From contig JAADJC010000065.1 in the NCBI GenBank assembly GCA_013151025.1, forward strand, positions 1 to 64,000: a stretch of DNA of 64,000 nucleotides. The letters are read 5' to 3'. A model generated the notes under the pieces. That model was not told the origin of the DNA. It saw only the letters and a program-made list of their open reading frames with translations, and searched no databases. Below are positions 1-8,695 of the stretch, one piece after another. Origin of the DNA: Acidobacteriota bacterium. GTDB lineage: Bacteria; Acidobacteriota; Holophagae; Thermotomaculales; Thermotomaculaceae. How positions within the stretch are numbered: the first letter of the stretch is position 1; each line of letters begins with the position of its first letter. The position numbers were made by a program, and so were the translations under genes.

Positions 1-3000
1 CCTCCCAATGCGCTGGAAATAAAGAAAAAACACGAGAAAAATTTTGAAGACCTGATTCGCATTGCGGAAACACAGGGAAACATTTCCGGCAGCCAATCGG
101 CAGAGTCTGTATCCATTGACGGAATATGGGAAATCAGGGAAAATGACCGGGTTTCCGATTTAACTTGTCTTGTCAGTTCTGATTCGGGAAAAAATACATT
201 ACAGTATAAAAAAGAGAAATTTAAAGATCTTCCAAAAAATAAAAAACTTTTTATGAGACCATTCGCCGCAAATAAAATTTATCTGAAGAAAATGCGGGAT
301 ATTGGCAATGGTTTTTCTTTTTTATATGTTCATTTGTATGACGTTTATCGTTATGGTGCCGCAATTGACGCTGATGATGCATCCCTGGAATTGATTATGA
401 AACAAGTTGGAGATAACAAATATGTAATATTCTGGGACAGCAATCATAATGTATATACTCCCTCTAAAATCACCATTGAAGTTAAAGGTAAAACCTTGAG
501 TTTTGTTTATGAAAATTATCCTCACATCTCCCTTAACGGGAAGGGCTATGCGTATCACAAACGCTACGCATATCACTTTGTTAAATATCCTCAAAAGCCG
601 TCATTTCACCGGGACGTTGAGTACGGGAACTGGGATGAGTATGAAAAAGATATCTTTGATGGAATCCGGGAATATACCAGATTGAGCAGGCAGGAAAAAG
701 AAACCCCTTTCAATCAATTACCGGATTATGAGGATAACTGCGGCATGATTCGGGAAAAAGTGGCCTGGTTCCGGAGTTGTGAAGCGCTCTACAAAAAAGA
801 GGTTTCCCTGTTTAAAGGGCCACGATTGTCAACAGTGAAAGAAGACAGTCTTATGTGGAAACTTGAGAATGTGAAAATATTGGATAGCGGTGTCAGTGCC
901 TGGCAACCTGAACCCCATAGAAGTGGAGATGGTATCTTGCATAATACTTGGTATAGAATGACTTCTTCAAAATCTTCCGGATGGATAAAAATATGGAAAA
1001 TTGAAGAAAAAATCGAAACAGACCTTCTTGACAAAACGACCAAGACAAAAGTAGCAACATTTACCTGGCAACCGCCTTCTAAATTCTTTAGGCAGGGAAA
1101 TCAATGGCACATTAATATGAAAAGTTCTGGCCCTGCACACAGATCATGGATGCCCATGTTTCCTTTAGTGCCTGAATTTGAAACAGCTGAATTTAATCGT
1201 AATACAATTACGATGAGTCCGGATGTACTTGCCGGAGGTGATGGGACAATAGAGCTGAAAGGGGTTGTCGATGAAAAGAGTTCTGTCATTGTCCGTTATC
1301 AGTTCAGTTGTGTTGTCAGGGGAACAGAAAAGGATATTCCGGAAGAGCAGGTGGAATCAAACGTACCTATGCCTTTTCAGGTAAGCAAGGAAGATTTTTA
1401 CAAGCTCCAAATCCGGGAACTTACAGAAAAGATCGCGGCATACAAAGAAGACATGGCAAAGGCCACAACCGCGGAAGCGAAAGAACGCCTGGAATGGAAC
1501 ATACTGGGACGGGAAGCTGAATTACAGCAGCAGAAAGACTTTCTGGCACAATTGAAAACCGGGAATTTCAGCCATACGGAAACCCGGTGGGACAGGGCCA
1601 ACGCGGAGATTTCGGAGAATCGTTTTCTTGAGGAAAGCCGCGTCTATCAGAAAAAAATACACGAGTTTGAATACCGGGCAGACATGGTTCAGAAAATAGG
1701 TGTAATGGCCAAAAAAATGATAACCCAGGATGAACTGGGAATAAGGGACTGGGCTAACCGACAGCGGGAGCAGGCACTGAAAACCAGAGATAACAAGAAA
1801 CTCGCGGAAATTTATGCCGCCTTGAAAAAAAGATACCGGCAAAACACAGAAGAGGGCATAGTGGATGCAAACCGGGAAATTGCGTTCTGGGATGATGCGA
1901 TTGAAGGGGCCACATACGTAAAAGACAGAGCGGATACCGCTTTTATGATTGCGTCCATTATACAATCCGGCGGTACCATGTACCTCTATGCCGGCTATAC
2001 CGGACTGACAAACGGTATCAGCAATGGCATTATGTCCGGTGTGGAGAATGGCCTTAAAAACATCAACATGGCAACCATGGTCGTGGGAAGCGCCTATGAC
2101 GGCTATAACCGGATAGACTCCAAAACCGGCAAAAAAAGCGGGTTGACAGGCGCTGCTGAAAATGTGGGAATCACACTGGCAATCCTCGGCGTCTGCCACC
2201 TGGGCGTGAAAGCGGCGGTGAAAACCTGTTCTGCCGCGCAAAAAACCTACAGTAAATACGCCTTTGAAAGTGCTCTGACAGCCCAGGAGCGGGAAATGTC
2301 CATTACCATGGTTCAACGATACGAATCAAAACTTCTGAAAATAAAGAAACTGGCGCAGCGGGGAGAAAAAGCCGCCGCAAAGGAACAGGCGGCTTTGCTT
2401 GAAGCGGAAACCAAAAAACTCATGGCAAACCCCCACGCTAAAAATTACCTGAAATACAATGGTTCTAATATTACACAGCAGGCATATATCCACTACGAAG
2501 AAAAAATACAAAAGAAAGTGATTGATAAATTTTTGAAAAGAATGGAAGCCAAAGGATGGAATAAATTTGAAGTTCAGAACTTCAGGAACAAAGCATCATT
2601 GGGAAGCGTGGGGATGGACTGGGATGTGGGATTGGTTGAGAATAACTTAAAAAGCAAAATCATCAACGGAAAAGAAATCAAGGTCATCATTAAGAATGGA
2701 AAAGAAATGACAATTAAACAATTTGAGACAGAAGCAAAAAAGGAATTCGGGAAAGTTTACAAAGAAGTGACCGGCTATACGGCTGAAGGTTCCTTTGCCA
2801 ACTTCACGACCTCGGTAGACAATGAAGCTTTCAGGGATGCCGCCATTCTGACAGACCCGTCAAAGGCGAGCAAAAAACTTGCAAAATCAACGGCAGAAAC
2901 AGTCAAATACAAAGCCGATTTTATGGTGGGCAGGCACAGCAAAGGATTTATAACAAAAGCAGGCAAATACAGTGAGGCATGCCGGGGCATGGCCAAAGAA

Positions 3001-3228
3001 ATCCGCACAAAAATCATTCCGAACCTCAGACAGTCGTCCAACAAATTGTATTTACAGGATAGAATCGGATATATGAATAGGCTGTACCGTATTTTACAGA
3101 ATTTTGGGGAAAACAAAACCGGTATGGCGGAGGCAGAGCGGCAAGTACAGAAACTGACCGGGAAATCCCTCAATGAACTTTCTGAATATATCAGTTCATC
3201 ATTGGAAAAAACAATCAAGGCGAAATAG
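1..3228 (+). CDS. Large protein of unknown function, 5'-partial
   Basis: The reading frame is already open at base 1, so the gene begins upstream and the ATG at 253 is internal. 1075 residues are visible. I do not recognise the family. The N-terminal part (to about base 1350) is beta-rich with aromatic residues. Bases 1390-1850 encode a charged, probably coiled-coil stretch. Bases 1930-2250 encode a Gly/Ala-rich, weakly hydrophobic segment, and the rest is Lys-rich. A GS-x-GMDWD motif near base 2610 faintly recalls a nucleotidyltransferase GS...DxD loop, but the spacing is short and I would not assign function from it. Size, modular look and the toxin-like C-terminal half fit a secreted or contact-dependent effector, which is inference only. 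It stops 12 bases before the next gene, a membrane protein, and the two are probably co-transcribed. Confidence 0.75.
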   Translation, partial: PPNALEIKKKHEKNFEDLIRIAETQGNISGSQSAESVSIDGIWEIRENDRVSDLTCLVSSDSGKNTLQYKKEKFKDLPKNKKLFMRPFAANKIYLKKMRDIGNGFSFLYVHLYDVYRYGAAIDADDASLELIMKQVGDNKYVIFWDSNHNVYTPSKITIEVKGKTLSFVYENYPHISLNGKGYAYHKRYAYHFVKYPQKPSFHRDVEYGNWDEYEKDIFDGIREYTRLSRQEKETPFNQLPDYEDNCGMIREKVAWFRSCEALYKKEVSLFKGPRLSTVKEDSLMWKLENVKILDSGVSAWQPEPHRSGDGILHNTWYRMTSSKSSGWIKIWKIEEKIETDLLDKTTKTKVATFTWQPPSKFFRQGNQWHINMKSSGPAHRSWMPMFPLVPEFETAEFNRNTITMSPDVLAGGDGTIELKGVVDEKSSVIVRYQFSCVVRGTEKDIPEEQVESNVPMPFQVSKEDFYKLQIRELTEKIAAYKEDMAKATTAEAKERLEWNILGREAELQQQKDFLAQLKTGNFSHTETRWDRANAEISENRFLEESRVYQKKIHEFEYRADMVQKIGVMAKKMITQDELGIRDWANRQREQALKTRDNKKLAEIYAALKKRYRQNTEEGIVDANREIAFWDDAIEGATYVKDRADTAFMIASIIQSGGTMYLYAGYTGLTNGISNGIMSGVENGLKNINMATMVVGSAYDGYNRIDSKTGKKSGLTGAAENVGITLAILGVCHLGVKAAVKTCSAAQKTYSKYAFESALTAQEREMSITMVQRYESKLLKIKKLAQRGEKAAAKEQAALLEAETKKLMANPHAKNYLKYNGSNITQQAYIHYEEKIQKKVIDKFLKRMEAKGWNKFEVQNFRNKASLGSVGMDWDVGLVENNLKSKIINGKEIKVIIKNGKEMTIKQFETEAKKEFGKVYKEVTGYTAEGSFANFTTSVDNEAFRDAAILTDPSKASKKLAKSTAETVKYKADFMVGRHSKGFITKAGKYSEACRGMAKEIRTKIIPNLRQSSNKLYLQDRIGYMNRLYRILQNFGENKTGMAEAERQVQKLTGKSLNELSEYISSSLEKTIKAK

Positions 3229-3240
3229 GAGAAACTGCTG

Positions 3241-4173
3241 TTGAACAAGCAAAAACCGAAAGAAATCACGAACTGGGAAATAAAAATCCCTGTTTTTAAA
3301 AATCCCCTTCTCTGGTGCCAGTTATTCATTGTGTCGTTTCTTTCATCGGGATTTGTACTGGTTCTTCTTGTGGGGCTGAACCTGTTTGAGTATCACTGGG
3401 AAGAAATTCCGAATTCTTTTCTCGTCTGGGCCATCCTTGCCGGGGGAATATTCCTGGCATTTGCCGTTATTCTAATGCTTTTATTCAGGGGAGTTGTTAC
3501 CCGGTACACGATTTCTGAAAAGGGCGTGGTTCAGGAAACCCTTACGCCGTATCGTAAATTTGCGAAAAAAGTGCCATTTCTTGCCCTTCTTTTCGGGGGG
3601 AAACAGGGAATAACCACAGCGGGTGCCGGGATGCTGGCAAAATCAAGGGAAGTTATTTTTGCCCCATGGAAGGACATATCTTTAGTTGAACTGTACCCTT
3701 CCCGAATGGAAATCCGCCTGAAAAATCAGTGGCGAACAGTAATGCAGATTATTTGTCTCCCTGAAAATTATCGGGAAATTGCGGAGTTGGCCCAAAGATC
3801 CGTGTCCATTAAACCGGGGGAGGGGCCGGATTCCGTTTTTTTTCAAGTCGTGTTTACTTTTCTCACTCTGCTTTTGGGAGTTGCACTTTTTCCGAGATTG
3901 CCAATCCACGTTCCCGGAGTTTTTGTTATTCTGATGATGCTGCTTTTCGCTTTCCCCACAATCTGGAGCACCACGAAACTCCGAAAAATTTCTGCGGCCA
4001 TCATCTTGATTACATTGCTTGCCGGAGTGTTCCTCGCGTTCTATTTTGGGGAGGTGGATTTCAGTGGAGAAGGAGCGCTTTATGCCGCTTCCATTGAGTT
4101 CCTGTCGTTTGCTTTTTTTTCCGCTCTTGCCCTCCGTGGGATTTTCTCGGGGAAAACAGCAGAAAAAGAATAA
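3241..4173 (+). CDS. Polytopic membrane protein with a central cytosolic domain
   Basis: 310 residues from a TTG start, with GGAG-like bases (aggagaaactg) just upstream. Two hydrophobic helices lie near residues 20-45 and 55-80. A soluble central segment (about 85-190) of alternating short strands follows; it includes an EVIFAPWKDI stretch typical of PH-like (bPH) membrane-associated domains. Four more hydrophobic helices lie between about 195 and 300. It follows the large upstream gene by 12 bases, so a role as partner, immunity or export factor of that protein is possible but unproven. The gene ends facing a convergent ParA-like gene, with 51 bases between them and no clear terminator. Confidence 0.65.
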   Translation: MNKQKPKEITNWEIKIPVFKNPLLWCQLFIVSFLSSGFVLVLLVGLNLFEYHWEEIPNSFLVWAILAGGIFLAFAVILMLLFRGVVTRYTISEKGVVQETLTPYRKFAKKVPFLALLFGGKQGITTAGAGMLAKSREVIFAPWKDISLVELYPSRMEIRLKNQWRTVMQIICLPENYREIAELAQRSVSIKPGEGPDSVFFQVVFTFLTLLLGVALFPRLPIHVPGVFVILMMLLFAFPTIWSTTKLRKISAAIILITLLAGVFLAFYFGEVDFSGEGALYAASIEFLSFAFFSALALRGIFSGKTAEKE

Positions 4174-4224
4174 TTTGGGCAAACCTTTCGGAGCTTGTTG
4201 CCGGTTTTTACCGTAAATCCTCTG

Positions 4225-4983
4225 TCAGATATCGCTTTCTTTCAGCGCAGCAGCGGTGATACTGGTGAGGTGGTTCATTGCCACTGCCGGCTGGCTGCCC
4301 GGGTGGCGCAGGGAAACGGGTTCATGGTGGGCCATGGATTCGCTGATGAGGGAACTGCGGGGAATTTTCACGGAGTTGAATGTTGCTCTGCGGTGTCGGT
4401 TTTCCACGTATAGTCGCGCCTGATTGGCGAGGGAGGTGTTCCGGGCTATCTGGTTGAAAATGACCTGGATGTCCACATCAAAATCCTTGAAATCCCGTAA
4501 TACCATGGCAATGTCAGCCCCTGTGCCAGGACCGGGAATAAAGGGCATCAGGACGGAGTCACTGAAGTTCCATGCGTTTACAGAAAACAGGTTATACGCC
4601 GGTCCGGTGTCAATGACGATGAAATCATGCTCACTTTTAGCCGGCATCAGTTTTTTCTTTAGTTTCATATAGGAGAAGGGTTTACTCAGCATGTGGTAGT
4701 CCATCCCCGCCAGTTCGTCTGTGGCGGGAATGAGGTAGAGATTCTGATCCACAAACAGGGTCGTTTTCCACCATGTGGTGCTCCGGGTGAGAAGGTCTTT
4801 GACAGAATAGGTGATCAACTCTTCCCGCTGACCCATGGCGCGGGTAAGGGAAGCCTTGGGATCCATGTCCACAGCCAGTACCTTGTAGCCAAGCCTGGCC
4901 AGACCATGGGCCAGGTGAAAGGCAATGGTGGTTTTTCCAGTTCCTCCCAGCGGGTTGCTGACGGTAATAACAGTTCCCTGCAC
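4225..4983 (-). CDS. ParA/MinD-family ATPase, orphan, variant Walker A
   Basis: 252 residues from a GTG start preceded by GAGGAG. The N-terminal P-loop reads NPLGGTGKTT, followed by VDMDPKASLT (Walker A' region) and FIVIDTGPAYN (Walker B region). This is the SIMIBI ParA fold, which binds ATP and usually moves or positions DNA or protein cargo on the nucleoid or membrane. The usual deviant Walker A is KGGxGKT. Here the first, signature lysine, which contacts ATP across the dimer, is Leu, so dimer-dependent hydrolysis may be altered. No parB, parS-like repeat or chromosome-partition gene is nearby, so this is not an ordinary Par operon. The C-terminal region is normal length for orphan ParA proteins. 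Confidence 0.8.
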   Translation of the reverse strand: MQGTVITVSNPLGGTGKTTIAFHLAHGLARLGYKVLAVDMDPKASLTRAMGQREELITYSVKDLLTRSTTWWKTTLFVDQNLYLIPATDELAGMDYHMLSKPFSYMKLKKKLMPAKSEHDFIVIDTGPAYNLFSVNAWNFSDSVLMPFIPGPGTGADIAMVLRDFKDFDVDIQVIFNQIARNTSLANQARLYVENRHRRATFNSVKIPRSSLISESMAHHEPVSLRHPGSQPAVAMNHLTSITAAALKESDI

Positions 4984-5121
4984 GGTGTGCTCCTCTTTGG
5001 CATGGTGCCGGATAAATTTCTCCCCTGTCCATAAGGTAGGAGGAAATACAACTGAAACCAGTAACGCAGGTCACAAAAGTAGAATTAATTCAGTTTTGAA
5101 GAAAGGGGAGGAGGGGGGGGG

Positions 5122-5145
5122 AAGTCTAAGTTTGAGTTTAAGTAG
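5122..5145 (+). repeat. Degenerate hexamer repeat, copy 1
   Basis: Four consecutive hexamers, aagtct, aagttt, gagttt and aagtag, follow a G-rich tract. The pattern RAGTNN recurs at 7234-7263 and, as GGAGTA, at 6554-6586. The gap 4984-5278 that holds it otherwise shows only the upstream region of the ParA-like gene and a C/T-rich stretch ending cccaacttaaacttggg, which partly mirrors the repeat. Confidence 0.6.
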
Positions 5146-5278
5146 AATCAGGGATTCACCATTCCCTTTTCTCGTCGTACCCCCCACGAATAACGTGTAC
5201 TTTCCGAAGGGACAAGCTTATGTTTGGCAAGGAGCGAGAATTGCCCATCTTTCCCCCTTCCCAACTTAAACTTGGGTC

Positions 5279-6430
5279 TTACTTGATTGTGTCTTTTTGT
5301 ACTTTACAGAATGCCTTGATTCGAATGAAATAAAGGTCCACCTGATCCATGCTCCGGGCAATAGTTTTTGACGCATCACCGAGAACATGACGCCCCCACG
5401 CGGCCATGACCACGTAGCGCCCGTCCGGTGTGACGGCGAAGTTATTGGAAGTCAATACCCCCCGGCTTCTCTGGACTGTTTTGCCGGTTTTTCCTTTTGA
5501 CAGATCCAGGATTTTGAACAGGGAACCGTCATCGTCTTCAAACTGGCAAATGAGGTAATTGTCGGTGGTGGGGCTGAACGCAACTGTCATTTCTTTCAGT
5601 CCGGCAGAGAACAATACTATGCGTTTTTTTACAAGGACACTGCCATTTTTCATGTCCATAAGAAGCAGGGTTCCTTTCCCATAACTGGCAGCCAGAATTT
5701 GCCCGTTCCGGGAAAACGACAGTGAGCAGAATCGTTGCATCAGCGTGGTTTTTGATTGAAATTGGAAAAGGGGTGTCCAGTCCGGCAGTTTCCAGACTGA
5801 AATACTGCCCTTGTCTGTACTGACGGCTGCGATTTGCCCGGTGGGTGCAATGGCAACGGTTACGATTCGCCGTTTATCGCACCCTTTGTGAAGGTGTTCT
5901 TTGCCGGTGTGGGTATCAAATATCACAATACCGTTTCCCCCGTCCGGAGTAATCAAGCGGTTTCCGTCCGGTGTCAGTGCGAAGGCCTGGGTGGTGTACA
6001 GAGAACGGTTGCCCCGGATATCCCTGGTGTGAAACAGTTGGCGGGTGCCGTGTTCCATGTCGTAGAGGGTGATACTGCCGTCAATGGCTTTCCACGCAAT
6101 TCTGTCCCGATCCGGAAATGCCAGGGAGATAATGCCGGTTCCTGCCGGATTATTGATCTCACCGGTGTACATGCTGCTCCATTCCCCGTCGCTTTCACCG
6201 GTAGCATAGAGGGCGATTCGGCCGGTCTTGTCGATACTTTCCAGCGATGCGCCTTTTCGCAGCTTGCGGAGTCTGGATGACTTGTAGTTTTGAGGTGAAA
6301 ATGCCACCGCCGCCATGGTTCCGTCAGGCGACATGGCCAGCGCGGTGGGAATGTTTGGGTTAAACAGATTGCCCCCGGTCAGTTGGAGGGAAAAACAGAG
6401 AATGTACAGCGTGGAGATGAAAAATTTCAT
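5279..6430 (-). CDS. Exported WD40-like beta-propeller protein
   Basis: 383 residues from the ATG at 6430, chosen because CGGAGGTTCC lies directly upstream and because the first 20 residues form a signal peptide (MKFFISTLYILCFSLQLTGG). A longer frame reading Ser-Tyr repeats upstream only translates the hexamer repeat. The mature part has about six blades with recurring AxSPDG, ALTPDGxxL, AIAPTGQIAA and AVTPDG motifs, as in WD40/quinoprotein propellers. Such domains are protein-binding scaffolds and no catalytic residues are visible. It is divergent from lexA, with the GGAGTA array between them. Location is probably periplasmic; function unknown. Confidence 0.75.
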   Translation of the reverse strand: MKFFISTLYILCFSLQLTGGNLFNPNIPTALAMSPDGTMAAVAFSPQNYKSSRLRKLRKGASLESIDKTGRIALYATGESDGEWSSMYTGEINNPAGTGIISLAFPDRDRIAWKAIDGSITLYDMEHGTRQLFHTRDIRGNRSLYTTQAFALTPDGNRLITPDGGNGIVIFDTHTGKEHLHKGCDKRRIVTVAIAPTGQIAAVSTDKGSISVWKLPDWTPLFQFQSKTTLMQRFCSLSFSRNGQILAASYGKGTLLLMDMKNGSVLVKKRIVLFSAGLKEMTVAFSPTTDNYLICQFEDDDGSLFKILDLSKGKTGKTVQRSRGVLTSNNFAVTPDGRYVVMAAWGRHVLGDASKTIARSMDQVDLYFIRIKAFCKVQKDTIK

Positions 6431-6553
6431 GGAACCTCCGAAGGGGGAACGTTGCTTTCCCCCGCTTATTGTATCATCAGCTTTTATCTTCCGGTGGGAC
6501 TGTCTTTTCGATAATATTCTTGTTTTTTCGTAAAATTTCGGTATTCTTGTTAA

Positions 6554-6586
6554 GGAGTAGGAGTAGGAGTAGGAGTAGGAGTAGGA
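6554..6586 (+). repeat. GGAGTA hexamer tandem repeat, 5.5 copies
   Basis: Perfect GGAGTA units run from 6554 to 6586, between the propeller gene and lexA. The tract is expected to vary in length by slippage. It belongs to the same RAGTNN hexamer style as the tracts at 5122-5145 and 7234-7263, and like the latter it is followed within 50 bases by TACTTAACCT. Confidence 0.85.
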
Positions 6587-6641
6587 CATTCTTTTTCTTT
6601 ACTTAACCTTGTCTTACCGCTTGTTTTATTGGAGGTTATTG

Positions 6642-7226
6642 ATGGAATTGACCCGAAAACAACGGCAGTTGATGGATTGTGTGCGGCGGTTGATGGCGGA
6701 AACCGGTGTATTTCCCACATTACGTGAATTGGCGGATTGCATGGAAATTCGCTCTGTTTCCACGGTTCATGCCCATATCCGTAATCTGCGGGAAAAGGGG
6801 GTGGCGTTAATGCCGGTGGCGGATGTGGTAAAGGCCCCCGGTTCCCGCATTAGCATCCCCCTCTTTGGTTGGGTGGTGGCGGGGCTGCCATCGGATGTCT
6901 GTGGATTTCAGGAAAATATTGAGGTCCCTGCGGCGCTGGTTCCCAACCCCGCCCGGACCTACGCGTTGAGAATTACCGGCGATTCCATGATTGATGAACA
7001 TATCTGTGAGGGGGATATGGTCATTGTGGAGAAGCGGGACAGTGCCCGGGACGGAGATATTGTCATTGCACTGGTAAATGGCAGTGAAACCACAGTGAAA
7101 CGTTTCCGAAAGGAAGGAGATATGGCGGTACTGGTTCCGGCCAACCGCGCCATGGCGCCGATTCGTGTGCCGTTGGAAAATATCGAAATTCAGGGCGTTG
7201 TGGTCGGTGTTGTCCGGAAATATTAA
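6642..7226 (+). CDS. lexA: LexA SOS repressor
   Basis: 194 residues from the ATG at 6642, preceded by GGAGG at 6631-6635; the in-frame start 33 bases upstream lacks a site. The N-terminal winged-helix domain (about 1-65) contains TLRELADCMEI and STVHAHIRNL. The self-cleavage site is the Ala-Gly of VVAGLP. The S24-type catalytic dyad is the Ser of GDSMI and the Lys of TVKRF. RecA-stimulated autocleavage inactivates LexA and derepresses SOS genes. The next gene on the strand is a Y-family polymerase, a classic SOS target. The 10-mer TACTTAACCT stands upstream of both genes (6600-6609 and 7319-7328) and may be part of an operator or of the local repeat. Confidence 0.95.
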   Translation: MELTRKQRQLMDCVRRLMAETGVFPTLRELADCMEIRSVSTVHAHIRNLREKGVALMPVADVVKAPGSRISIPLFGWVVAGLPSDVCGFQENIEVPAALVPNPARTYALRITGDSMIDEHICEGDMVIVEKRDSARDGDIVIALVNGSETTVKRFRKEGDMAVLVPANRAMAPIRVPLENIEIQGVVVGVVRKY

Positions 7227-7233
7227 TGGAGAT

Positions 7234-7263
7234 AAGTTTAAGTTTGAGTCTGAGTTTAAGTAA
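7234..7263 (+). repeat. Degenerate hexamer repeat, copy 3
   Basis: Five hexamers in register (aagttt, aagttt, gagtct, gagttt, aagtaa) lie in the lexA-dinB gap, followed by a C/T-rich tail ending TACTTAACCT. The order repeat, C/T-rich stretch, cTTAACCT is shared with the element before lexA and, loosely, with 54580-54600. Confidence 0.65.
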
Positions 7264-7352
7264 AGACCGGGATTTGATCATCTGTTCCCTTTCTTTGTCT
7301 GTACTCAACCTTGGTTCCTACTTAACCTGCGGGCCGAAGGACCGGCACGGAT

Positions 7353-8468
7353 ATGTTGAAAGGGATTGATTCCATTTTTGCCCATGTGGACATGGATTCG
7401 TTTTTTGTGTCTGTGGAGTTGACCCGGTGTCCAGAGTTGCGGGGAAAGCCTGTGGTTGTCGGCGGAGGCCGGGGGAGCCGGATGGGGGTGGTTGCGGCTG
7501 CTTCTTACAAGGCCAGGGCCTACGGTGTCCGCTCCGGTACGTCTATTCTGGAGGCAAAGCGCCGTTGCCCGGGTTTGATAATTGTGCGTCCGAATCACCT
7601 GTTGTACGAATCGGTTTCCCGTAATGTAATGGCAATTTTAAGAGAGATTACGCCGGATGTGCAGGTTTTGTCCGTGGACGAGGCGGTGCTGGATTTGAGC
7701 GGTGTGTTGCGTTTGTGGGGACCGCCGATGCGGATTGCCGACCGGATTCATCGGAAAATCCAGCGGGAAGTCGGTGTGCCGTGTTCCATTGGTGTTGCCC
7801 GATTTCCCCTTGTGGCCAAACTGGCGTCCAAACTGGCGAAGCGAAATGGTATCTGTATGGTATTGCCCGGAGAAGAAACCGCGTTTCTGTATGACCACCG
7901 GATTTCCCTGATGCCGGGGGTCGGGCGGATGACCACTGCTTATCTAAAATACCTGGATGTTTTTACGGTGGGAGAACTGGTGAGACAGGTTCCGTTGTTC
8001 TGGGAGCGTCTGTTGCTGACCCGGCCGGTGGAGAACCCGTTTCCCAAATCGGTTTCTTCCGAACTGACACTGGATAAAGATACGCTGGACAGGAAGGCGG
8101 TTCTGGCAGTGCTCCGGACCCTCTGCCGTAAAGTGGCATTACGAATGAGAGAGAAAGGCCTGAAGGCGGGTGGAATTTCAGTCCGGGTGCGGTACGGTGA
8201 TTTCCAGACGTTTGAACAGCATCATACCCGGACTGAGCTGAGATATGATTTTGAGGTAATTCGACAGGCGGAGGGCTTATTCAGCCTTGCAGACTGTCTG
8301 CCGTTGTCAATTCGCCTGGTCGGTGTCCGTTTGTCCCCTCTTGTCGTGAACGGGGGGAGTCGGCCCCTTACGGCGGGCACCCGGGGTCATGCCGTGGCGG
8401 CCGCATACCGGACGATGGATAAGATTCAGAAAAAATACGGGCGAAATTCACTGTTTCAGGGACGTTGA
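7353..8468 (+). CDS. dinB: Y-family DNA polymerase (Pol IV / DinB)
   Basis: 371 residues. Palm-domain motifs are present: HVDMDSFFVSVE near the N-terminus with the metal-binding Asp and steric-gate Phe, then ASYKARAYGV, and SVDEAVLDLSG with the second acidic pair (the usual Phe of DEAFLD is Val). The thumb motif LMPGVGRMT and a C-terminal little-finger region follow. Pol IV extends mismatched or lesion-containing primers and is error-prone. It lies 126 bases after lexA on the same strand and is probably in the SOS regulon. Length is normal for DinB without a long clamp-binding tail, although the end QKKYGRNSLFQGR could supply a weak beta-clamp peptide. Confidence 0.93.
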   Translation: MLKGIDSIFAHVDMDSFFVSVELTRCPELRGKPVVVGGGRGSRMGVVAAASYKARAYGVRSGTSILEAKRRCPGLIIVRPNHLLYESVSRNVMAILREITPDVQVLSVDEAVLDLSGVLRLWGPPMRIADRIHRKIQREVGVPCSIGVARFPLVAKLASKLAKRNGICMVLPGEETAFLYDHRISLMPGVGRMTTAYLKYLDVFTVGELVRQVPLFWERLLLTRPVENPFPKSVSSELTLDKDTLDRKAVLAVLRTLCRKVALRMREKGLKAGGISVRVRYGDFQTFEQHHTRTELRYDFEVIRQAEGLFSLADCLPLSIRLVGVRLSPLVVNGGSRPLTAGTRGHAVAAAYRTMDKIQKKYGRNSLFQGR

Positions 8469-8487
8469 GGAAGTGATGAGTGAAGGG

Positions 8488-8590
8488 TGTCTTGTCCTGA
8501 TATAGGTTGTGACCTGTACAGCCGCTAAAAGCTGTAAAGGAGGACAAGACATGCAGGATGAAAAGATGCTGACAAAGATTGAGTAATGCA
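8488..8590 (+). mobile_element. Possible insertion-sequence end remnant
   Basis: TGTCTTGTCCT at 8488-8498 is matched by its exact inverse, AGGACAAGACA, at 8541-8551. The second arm holds a strong ribosome site (GTAAAGGAGG) and runs into an ATG opening an 11-codon frame that ends at 8586. This looks like the leader and first codons of a transposase gene, with the body deleted. I could not identify the IS family. A chance hairpin with a short leader frame is the alternative. Confidence 0.4.
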
Positions 8591-8668
8591 AGTCCAAGAA
8601 CAAATAGCCTATCTTCTTCTTTTTTCCAACCCATCACGAGGGCAAAGCCGCCTCTTTCATTTTGGCTT

Positions 8669-8695
8669 TTGAAAATTGGCGGGTTTTGGTACAAT
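8669..8695 (+). promoter_or_regulatory. Candidate sigma-70 promoter of hrcA
   Basis: TTGAAA (8669-8674) and TACAAT (8690-8695) are separated by 15 bases, just ahead of hrcA. No CIRCE element (TTAGCACTC-N9-GAGTGCTAA) lies here or elsewhere in the gap, although HrcA normally binds it. Confidence 0.5.

Noticed and set aside
1522-2316. 264-codon minus-strand frame inside the first gene
   Set aside because: Antisense shadow of a continuous long coding frame.
4984-5278. 114-codon plus-strand frame in the gap beside the ParA gene
   Set aside because: It begins inside the antisense of the ParA gene and translates the low-complexity repeat; no ribosome site.
6430-6589. Ser-Tyr-repeat N-terminus of the propeller protein
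   Set aside because: It is only the translation of the GGAGTA tandem repeat upstream of the true ATG at 6430, which has a ribosome site and starts a signal peptide.
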